Shown piece after piece: positions 59,101 through 64,000 of a stretch of 64,000 nucleotides of DNA. The position numbers and the translations under genes are program-made. Source of the DNA: Clostridiales bacterium (GTDB lineage Bacteria > Bacillota > Clostridia > Christensenellales > Borkfalkiaceae); assembly GCA_003523255.1 (NCBI GenBank), contig DPGH01000002.1, positions 10,072 through 74,071 of the forward strand. Direction: 5' to 3'. The notes below the pieces were generated by a model. The model searched no databases, was not told the DNA's origin, and worked only from the letters and a program-made list of their open reading frames with translations. How positions within the stretch are numbered: the first letter of the stretch is position 1; the number at the start of each line of letters is the position of its first letter.

Positions 59101-60554
59101 TTCTGATTGCCGTTGCCGTCGGACGCTTCGGTAAAATATAAAAATTTGTCGGCTTCCTGTGCATCGTACGAGTTGCCTATTCTTATATATCTTGCCTTTT
59201 GACCGTTGATACTCGCAACGCTCATAGAACTTTCAAACGTAGAAGGCGAGCCTACCGTGGCGGAATCGGGGTTTGTTGCAAGGTTAGTACCGTAAACGCC
59301 GTTATAAGCCGAACTATAATCGTTGCTTGCCGCAACCATAAGGCTTATACCCGCCCTTCTTACCTTGTCGTAAACCTCTTGCATATGCGCATCGTCCGCA
59401 CCGGAAAAGCCGGCGGAAGAGCCCAAACTCATGTTAATAACGTCTACGCCGAGTTTTACGCAATCTTCGAGCGCGGCGAGAATATCTACCGTTTCGGCAC
59501 CGCCTAACCCTTCGGCGGTTTCTTTATCGGTAAACACTTTGCATATGGCAAGCTGCGCGTTTGGCGCAACGCCGAGGAAGGTCATTTCGTTGCCTTCTTT
59601 ATCGAGAATCGGGTTTCCGTCAAGGTCTCTGATTATATCTCCCGTGGCGGTACCGGCGATTATACCTGCGACGTGCGTGCCGTGCGACGAATAGGACGGG
59701 TAAACGTCCGGATCGTTATCGGCGTAGTCGTACGCGAAAGGTACTTTTTCGTTATAATATACGTCGTCCACGGTAACCTTTTTGTTCATCGCCAAAAGTC
59801 CCGTGTCTGAGTAAGTTTCGTCGAATATTTTGTTTTTAACTTCTTCCTTATCGAGTCTTGCTGAGGCCGGCATCGTTCTAAACGCCGCATGGCTCGAGTC
59901 GAGACCCGTGTCCAAAACCGCGACTACCATACCTTCGCCGCTATACCCTGCGGCAACGCCGTCAACTTTATATATACCGGTTCCCCACACGTTAGCTTGA
60001 TTTGAAACGGCGTGGTCCATAGGCGCGTAATAATATTCAGAAACTTCCGCGCTGTAAACGCCGCTTATGCGGGAAATAGCGTCGAGATACTTTACGTCCA
60101 CTTTTATCGCAACAGCGTTTATTACCGTGCTGTAAGAATATTTTAAAGTATACGGAATAGCCGACTTATCGAGCGCAGCTAAAAACGCGCTTTGCTCTTC
60201 TGCGATTTTCGCTTTTTTACGCGCCGCAGAAACGGTTGCGAGGTAATCGTTTAAATCGCCTGACGAAGCGGAAATTAAATCGCCTCCCTCAAGCGTAACT
60301 ACGACGTAATGCTCGCCTGTTACGTTTTTGGTTTCCGTCTTATTCGAATAGTCGTCGTTAAATGCTGAAGAAGTATCCGCAAGTGCAAGACCTTCCGCTT
60401 CGCTTAAAGTAACGCTTTCGCTCTGCTCCGCTTCGGGTTTACCGTACGTTGAACCGTATGCGTTTATTACCGAAAATACGGGTGCGAATACGAACGAAAA
60501 GCACGCTATTAAACTGACCGTCCACAATAATAATTTTCTTTTTAACTTACTCAT
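53118..60554 (-). CDS. Giant subtilisin-like surface protease with Ig-like and BspA leucine-rich repeats
   Basis: A 2478-aa exported protein. The signal peptide is at 1-34 (LLLWTVSLIACFSFVFAPVFSVINA). An inhibitor-like prodomain follows. The S8 protease shows AVLDTGLDSSHAAF (Asp), YSSHGTHVAGIIAG (His) and YSGTSMATPNLAGA (Ser), with a PA insert between His and Ser. Then come a C5a-peptidase-like Fn3 domain, Ig-like domains (about 1230-1400), about 20 BspA-type leucine-rich repeats (e.g. IGNYAFSGCGYLTGVTLPASV), two bacterial Ig-like domains (VETGINVSTLPNKTTYVRGE, VSSIEINTAPSQTEYEIGDE) and a C-terminal membrane helix with basic tail, no LPXTG. It likely degrades proteins and binds host or food surfaces; peptides may be taken up by the adjacent Opp genes. 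Confidence 0.9.
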   Translation of the reverse strand: MSKLKRKLLLWTVSLIACFSFVFAPVFSVINAYGSTYGKPEAEQSESVTLSEAEGLALADTSSAFNDDYSNKTETKNVTGEHYVVVTLEGGDLISASSGDLNDYLATVSAARKKAKIAEEQSAFLAALDKSAIPYTLKYSYSTVINAVAIKVDVKYLDAISRISGVYSAEVSEYYYAPMDHAVSNQANVWGTGIYKVDGVAAGYSGEGMVVAVLDTGLDSSHAAFRTMPASARLDKEEVKNKIFDETYSDTGLLAMNKKVTVDDVYYNEKVPFAYDYADNDPDVYPSYSSHGTHVAGIIAGTATGDIIRDLDGNPILDKEGNEMTFLGVAPNAQLAICKVFTDKETAEGLGGAETVDILAALEDCVKLGVDVINMSLGSSAGFSGADDAHMQEVYDKVRRAGISLMVAASNDYSSAYNGVYGTNLATNPDSATVGSPSTFESSMSVASINGQKARYIRIGNSYDAQEADKFLYFTEASDGNGNQKKFVTELLEKYSDKLVNGVLKLDYQVVPGYGLSVNYTRNIDVKGKVAVVRRGGDVTFEEKVRVAKSKGAVACVIYNNVSGVIRMSLGNLHDPVPTCSITMDAASGFVSNARGSFYISDSYRAGPFMSDFSSWGPTPDLRLKPEISAHGGEITSAVPNGWDEYSGTSMATPNLAGAMSLVLGYVEKNKSVFNPSVETGIGTNDRVTISNRLMMSTATIAYDEFGYPYSPRKQGAGLANINKAMTTKAYIYIPGSDKTKIEVYDDPNKTGVYDLVFSVYNFSDGTRSYKIDAKTMTETIATDGLTVAERAYMLDSLCDLTVSGNNVSGNVLTLAAGASSEVTVTVRLKAEAKNYIDTNFKNGMYVEGFVTLKDLTGDESAVDLNVPWLGFYGDWYAAPMFDISEYELADALKDDSIPDEEKPKAAMYATVPLGSYKNKQYIIPLGTYLYELPDDARKIYSSSDKAALSIYDEKGHYTVNELYAIYAGLLRGAKEMNVVITDAVTGEVVYNETKTNVRKAYTGGSSTARAAFVEMKWSPVDLKLDNNKQYLFHMDGKLDSIPRADRQYNADDYEYGKSFDFNFYIDTEAPEIVDYRVRYESYKDANEKIKYNVYLDVDVYDNHYAQSVALCYADINKMTLELLESKLQPVYSTRNSTTTVTLDITDYYNTEKDIYIQVDDYALNARAYRVSNFKSFADSVDYPEDVEITSGSVVSSDEYSREITISKNEAYKLGLSVTPSTAASVNLLWKSFNEKVVTVKDGELFGKTAGDAIVRVYGGSNEHSDVTDAILVHVVDGDKNAPTISKLTLDLIRNADGALVNPTNAYVDVNQNEQFKMSAIIEPWYYSGTADIRWTSTAPDVASVSAKGGVVKTLKEGSATIKATLFIDGKQTIYTVSAMLTVGPEFVVQNGYLREYHGPGGKVTIPKSLNVYYVYEEAFKDNDNITELEISSPCTEIQPYAFSHMTRLERVVLPSTVNYVYRYAFSNCYNLKSIELHSRSITFGAHAFENCNSLKTIKNVKLINGLKQEDVEILSLTEGRDYTTEVAKLTTVGDYAFKGCTSITSLDLTELRVAGINAFEGCTALKEVTLSKFTAVSDDMFFNCKSLSVLNYTDVTADDLTALYHGNAVSPFGNCAVSKINVVGGYAEANGENFVALYDGEDKTTLLRINQTLKSFTVPESVTTIAPNALAGSKIESVTIGSNVETIGNYAFSGCGYLTGVTLPASVKNMGVGVFSWCEGLTSADLSALTIAKLPEMTFMYAGDFSKGIKFNSALTSLGVRSFAGSRISSLDLSSTNVTEIDDYAFMSCSLLDHVVFGKITNLGRGVLAAGSETSLTGVEFGEGSDVLGTYTFAGQIGLKSDGISFSDKQKAITEIGDGVFRNCTSIVSLPFTVKVAGESAFENCVSLKDINLTMLSSAERRSFKNCVSLESATFDNATVIGDEAFKNCYKLKTANFVAAEKVGESAFENCTTLNVSSLGTALRYIGKYAFRNTGIKADTFVVPVADGQFIGEGAFAALTGVKAFNVTGTSAYYSDDLGMIIKRVENGLEIIAYPAGASGEAVLPEGTVRVAASAFENAKNVTKITFPYSFKAIGDKGFYGAGATEYVFGCLSAPVLEARYITASEFDSSDDMYKILDEDGTVVSEKYYGNYKDYVAKVLYHGKYGVTGIKDLGLKAYVPQNATGFESRVYAGFFSTVVKTELIADDTARNCNGLIASIPSAEQIEALTAADVTTWQSFRSVMKSARSAYNLVSTEQRAFVTEAAKLLTSEAAMRSKAALFNETPVETGINVSTLPNKTTYVRGETFDKTGMVLSVTWSDGSKVEITDGFTVLTTTKLTENNRTVRIKYHDLTTSLTVNVVKPEVSSIEINTAPSQTEYEIGDEFSTAGLSIKVNYVDGTSEIVYSGFEATHNEFVVGENVVTVEYMGKTLEIKVTVKDNSEPDKPEPKPDDDNKGCGTVAFDSTDIFGGFTLIALSCAFMLIREKNRKRKKDENDL

Positions 60555-60575
60555 ATCAACCTTGGTTTTTAATTA

Positions 60576-61916
60576 TTAGTTATTCTCGTTAGTATTATTC
60601 TGTTCGTAAAGATGACATGCGACCCTGTGCCCGGGCGAGTATTCTTTGAACACCGGCGCTTTAACCTTGCAGATTTCCATACATTTGCTGCAACGCGTAT
60701 GGAATTTACAACCCGAGGGCGGATTAGCGGGAGATGGTATATCCCCTTTAAGAATGATTCTGTTGTTTTTCACGTCCGGATCGGGTATCGGCACGGCTGA
60801 AAAAAGCGCCTGCGTATACGGATGCATCGGGTTTGAGAAAATGTCTTTTTTAGCTCCGTACTCTACCATAGAGCCGAGGTACATTACGCCGACCTCGTCG
60901 CTGATATGTTCTACTACGGATAAATCGTGCGAAATGAAAATATACGCGAGATTGTCGTTTTTTTGCAGCGACTTTAACAAATTAATAATTTGCGCCTGTA
61001 TCGAAACGTCGAGTGCGGAAACGGGTTCGTCGCAAATAACGAGTTTCGGCTTTAAAGCGAGCGCTCTCGCTATACATATTCTTTGCCTTTGTCCGCCGGA
61101 AAATTCATGCGGGTAACGTTCATAATACTGAACTTGCAAACCGCATTTTTTCATTACGCCGAGAACGTAGTCTTTTAACTCCGCTTTAGGTACTATTCCA
61201 TGTTCCGCAACCGCTTCGCCGATTATTTCGCCTACGCGTAATCGCGGCGACAGACTCGAATACGGGTCCTGAAATATCATTTGTATTTGCGGACGAATCT
61301 TGCGCAACTCGGAATTAGTCATTTTGCCGATATCTTTGCCGTCAAAAATCACTTCTCCGTCGGTAACCGAGTGAAGGCGTAAAATAGTTCTGCCCATCGT
61401 CGTTTTACCGCAGCCAGACTCTCCGACGATGCCTACGGTACAACCGCTTTTAACGCCAAAAGTAACGTCGTCTACCGCTTTAACGTACTGTGTGGGTTTG
61501 CCGAAAAAATCCGTTTGTGTGGGAAAGTATTTTTTAAGGTGCCTTACCGTTAGAAGATATTCACTCTCCTCAACTTTCTCTTCTATTGAATTAAAATCCC
61601 CTTGCATAATTGCCATTGAAACTATTTCCAAGAAAAAAATTGAAAACAACAAATAAGCAACTCCGCTTCCATTGAAATTCAAATTCTGTTTTTTTGCCTC
61701 TTTATTTAATATTTCCCCTCTCGTATACCACCAATACAAAAAATAAAACGGAACGAAAATCAAACACAGCATCTCTTTTGTACAACTATCGTTTTTATTC
61801 AGAATCCGATGTGTACTATTTACAAGCAAATACATCCAATAAATACCATAAATACCAAATGTAAAAAGCGTGAGTAACACACAAGTACTTACTTTTCTTT
61901 TATTTATTCGATTCAT
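60576..61916 (-). CDS. oppF: DUF4234-OppF fusion: oligopeptide ABC ATPase with N-terminal membrane domain
   Basis: A 446-aa protein. Residues 1-103 are a DUF4234 membrane domain with three likely helices (CVLLTLFTFGIYGIYWMYLLVN, MLCLIFVPFYFLYWWYTRGEIL, GVAYLLFSIFFLEIVSMAI). Residues 115-446 are a complete OppF ATPase: GESGCGKTT (Walker A), FSGGQRQRICIARAL, VICDEPVSALDVS, HDLSVVEH and the Cys-rich tail CKFHTRCSKCMEIC that binds a cluster in OppD/F proteins. ATG 61916 has GAGGTAAAA upstream. DUF4234 part is AT-rich compared with the rest, hinting at a later join. I know of no standard OppF with this domain. Confidence 0.85.
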   Translation of the reverse strand: MNRINKRKVSTCVLLTLFTFGIYGIYWMYLLVNSTHRILNKNDSCTKEMLCLIFVPFYFLYWWYTRGEILNKEAKKQNLNFNGSGVAYLLFSIFFLEIVSMAIMQGDFNSIEEKVEESEYLLTVRHLKKYFPTQTDFFGKPTQYVKAVDDVTFGVKSGCTVGIVGESGCGKTTMGRTILRLHSVTDGEVIFDGKDIGKMTNSELRKIRPQIQMIFQDPYSSLSPRLRVGEIIGEAVAEHGIVPKAELKDYVLGVMKKCGLQVQYYERYPHEFSGGQRQRICIARALALKPKLVICDEPVSALDVSIQAQIINLLKSLQKNDNLAYIFISHDLSVVEHISDEVGVMYLGSMVEYGAKKDIFSNPMHPYTQALFSAVPIPDPDVKNNRIILKGDIPSPANPPSGCKFHTRCSKCMEICKVKAPVFKEYSPGHRVACHLYEQNNTNENN

Positions 61917-61976
61917 TTTTACCTCTGTAACAATTTAATTTAAACTTTTTTATCATATTAAAAGAAGTACTTATAA

Positions 61977-63332
61977 TTATTCTTCCATTTCGGATTTATC
62001 GGTATATCTGTAACAAGCAACGCCGTGCGTGGGCGAAACTTTTACGAATGCGGGATATTTACCGCCGCATTTTGCCGTACACATATTGCAACGCTCTCTG
62101 AAATAACAGTAGTCCGGCATATTTACGGGGTTAGGAACTTGCCCCGGTATGCAGTAAAGCTCGTCAACCTCTTTACCCACTACCGGTTTGCTCTTTTGCA
62201 AACCGATGGTATAGGGATGCAAAGGATTTTTAAATATTTCCCGAACGGTGCCCTGCTCTACCACTTTACCCGCATACATTACGTAAACGTAGTCCGCCAT
62301 TTCCGCTATAACGCCTAAATCGTGCGTTATAAGCATTATAGAGCCTTTCATCTTTTTACGCACGTCGCGTAAAAGGTCGAGTATTTGCGCCTGAATGGTA
62401 ACGTCGAGCGCGGTAGTCGGTTCGTCCGCGATTACAAGACGCGGATTGCAAGCCAAAGCCATTGCTATCATGACTCTCTGGCGCATACCGCCGGAAATTT
62501 CGTGCGGGTAAGATTTATAAACCCTATCCGGCATCGCAATGCCTACGAGTTCGAGCATTTCAAGACTTCTTCTTTTAGCCTCTTCTTTACTTGCGCCTTT
62601 AACGTGCAAAAGCGTTACTTCGTTAAGTTGGTCGCCTATAGTAAACACGGGGTTAAGCGAAGTCATAGGCTCCTGAAAGATCATGGCGATTTGTCTGCCT
62701 CTGATTCTCGACATTTCGCTTATAGGCATTTTCGCTATATCGAAAACCTTTTCTTCCATCTCGTACTTAAGTACGCCCGCATCGTCGCGGTCTTGAACGG
62801 GTACGGTAACCGTTTCACCGTTTTTATCCTTAACGATCTCGCCTTTTTTGTTTTTGAGCGGTTCGGTAAGAATTTTCTCTTCTCCGTTATCGTCTATATA
62901 GGTTTTATATATCGGTATAGGTTTGCCGTTGTGGTCTTTTTTGTATTCCAACGACTTAAAGCGAATTTCTCCGCTGACGATTTGCCCTTGCGGTCCCTGT
63001 ATAAGTTGCATAAGCGAAAGGCTCGTTACGGATTTGCCGCAGCCCGACTCGCCGACGATACCGACGACAGACCCCTCCGGCACGGAAAACGAAACGCCGT
63101 TTACCGCTTTGGTTATACCCGCATCGGTAAAAAAGTAGGTGTGTAAGTTATCGAATTCGACGATATTGTTCGGATCTTTTAATTTGGTTGTATACTCGCT
63201 TTCGTCAACGTTTTTACGCTTTTTCTCTTTTTCGAGTTCTTTTATAAGGCGTTTGTTTTCGCGGGCGATTTCTCTCGACTCTTTACCCGTGAGATAACGC
63301 GATTTTTTTTCGTTTTTAGAAGTATCGCTCAT
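61977..63332 (-). CDS. oppD: Oligopeptide ABC ATPase OppD-like, with insertion
   Basis: A 451-aa ATPase. A charged N-terminal extension (1-55, [33 protein letters not shown]) precedes the domain: [50 protein letters not shown], and tail [14 protein letters not shown]. Between Walker A and Q-loop is a 50-60-residue insert (about 115-195; [23 protein letters not shown] ... ) not found in typical OppD. It pairs with the OppF fusion and the OppC permease. Confidence 0.9.
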   Translation of the reverse strand: MSDTSKNEKKSRYLTGKESREIARENKRLIKELEKEKKRKNVDESEYTTKLKDPNNIVEFDNLHTYFFTDAGITKAVNGVSFSVPEGSVVGIVGESGCGKSVTSLSLMQLIQGPQGQIVSGEIRFKSLEYKKDHNGKPIPIYKTYIDDNGEEKILTEPLKNKKGEIVKDKNGETVTVPVQDRDDAGVLKYEMEEKVFDIAKMPISEMSRIRGRQIAMIFQEPMTSLNPVFTIGDQLNEVTLLHVKGASKEEAKRRSLEMLELVGIAMPDRVYKSYPHEISGGMRQRVMIAMALACNPRLVIADEPTTALDVTIQAQILDLLRDVRKKMKGSIMLITHDLGVIAEMADYVYVMYAGKVVEQGTVREIFKNPLHPYTIGLQKSKPVVGKEVDELYCIPGQVPNPVNMPDYCYFRERCNMCTAKCGGKYPAFVKVSPTHGVACYRYTDKSEMEE

Positions 63333-63336
63333 TTAC

Positions 63337-64000
63337 TCACCTCTTCATTTTCGGGTCGAAAGCGTCTCTCAATCCGTCTCCCACGAAGTTAAACGAAAGA
63401 ACCGCCAAAACTATGCACACGCCGACGGGTATCCACTGGTTAGGATACATACTCCAGTAAGAAACCTCTTTCGTAAGAATATTTACCATGTTACCCCAGG
63501 TTGCGAATTCCGCGGGCAAACCGAGTCCTAAATAGCCGAGAGTCGCTTCGGTAAGAATAATTCCTCCGAGCCCGAGCGTCATAGAAACTATAAGTTGCGG
63601 CATAACGTTCGGCAAAAGGTGCTTGAATATTTTTCGTTTAACCGAAAGCCCCGTACACTCTGCCGCCATCATGTATTCCTGCTCTCTTAAAAACAAAATT
63701 TGACCTCTGACCATTCTTGCGACGCCTGCCCAGCCTATCAACGTAAGCAATGCCATCATTATATATAACTTGGGCATATCGGCAACGCCGTTCGCGTCGA
63801 GCATGAAACTTATAATAAGCATGATAGGCAACGTCGGTATACAGTTGAATATATCGACTATTCTCATTATAAGTTGGTCTACCCACTTACCGAAATACCC
63901 CGCCAGTCCGCCGAGAAGAACGCCGAGAAGCGTTTCGAGAATAACAACGACAAAGCCGAGCGTAAGCGAAACCCTTCCGCCGTACATAAGACGGGAGAAC
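63337..64000 (-). CDS. oppC: Oligopeptide ABC permease OppC-like (5' end outside window)
   Basis: The frame is open to the window edge; a start at 63987 is only internal (FSRLMYGGRVSLTLG is typical mid-protein). About 220 C-terminal residues contain five membrane segments and the EAA loop (EYMMAAECTGLSVKRKIFKHLLPN). It is the inner-membrane channel for peptides and is followed by oppD after 4 bases. Confidence 0.9.
   Translation of the reverse strand, partial: FSRLMYGGRVSLTLGFVVVILETLLGVLLGGLAGYFGKWVDQLIMRIVDIFNCIPTLPIMLIISFMLDANGVADMPKLYIMMALLTLIGWAGVARMVRGQILFLREQEYMMAAECTGLSVKRKIFKHLLPNVMPQLIVSMTLGLGGIILTEATLGYLGLGLPAEFATWGNMVNILTKEVSYWSMYPNQWIPVGVCIVLAVLSFNFVGDGLRDAFDPKMKR

Noticed and set aside
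60350..60554. LPXTG cell-wall sorting on the giant protease
   Set aside because: The C-terminus is a membrane helix with basic tail but no LPXTG-like motif.

Overview
The window looks like a chromosome segment of a Gram-positive, Firmicutes-type bacterium, probably an uncultured gut Clostridium relative. The signs are strong AGGAGG ribosome sites, TTGACA-N17-TATAAT promoters, a Gram-positive LexA box, BspA-like repeat surface proteins, VanW and YolD families and a frameshifted prfB. I cannot place it more precisely. It falls into two parts that meet near a tRNA-Leu gene at about 31.3 kb.

Part A (1 to about 31.1 kb, nearly all minus strand) is the early and defence half of an integrated phage or phage-like element. 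Read in its own direction, right to left, it holds: an unrecognised 471-aa protein, a large serine recombinase, a WYL regulator, a GIY-YIG protein, and then one very long operon. That operon contains a small membrane protein, an XRE/zinc protein, a Cas4-like nuclease and a complete type I restriction-modification system whose specificity genes lie inside a DNA-inversion system. Next come a DUF4085 gene, an XRE regulator and an SOS cassette (LexA-like repressor, Y-family polymerase, YolD, three zinc-ribbon proteins) driven by a consensus promoter with a LexA box in its spacer. A replication module follows (HTH proteins, SNF2-type helicase, putative ssDNA-binding protein, primase-helicase, iteron-like array, VRR-NUC nuclease). 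The packaging start comes last (HNH nuclease, cos-like repeats, small terminase) with a DNA cytosine methylase running off the left edge.

The most interesting part of A is 18.1-24.3 kb. Four copies of a short, nearly palindromic repeat (ATAAATCATAATTTA) lie at the hinge or the 3' end of two specificity loci. One hsdS is complete. The other has its 3' half inverted and silent. A tyrosine recombinase gene sits between them. Inversion can join two N-halves with two C-halves, giving up to four specificities.

Part B (31.3-64 kb) is core chromosome. It holds tRNA-Leu, a Dabb protein, a glycoside hydrolase split by a frameshift that carries the hallmarks of programmed -1 frameshifting, tsaD-prfB-secA-comF-metK, a heterodimeric ABC exporter with a radical SAM gene, and an amino-acid permease. 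Further right are a GH28 glycosidase, a tRNA-Val with an odd 3' half, VanW, and a small carbohydrate locus (glycosidase-like protein, SASA esterase, DMT transporter, divergent AraC regulator). It ends with a 2478-aa surface subtilisin and an oligopeptide ABC transporter whose OppF-like ATPase carries a fused DUF4234 membrane domain.
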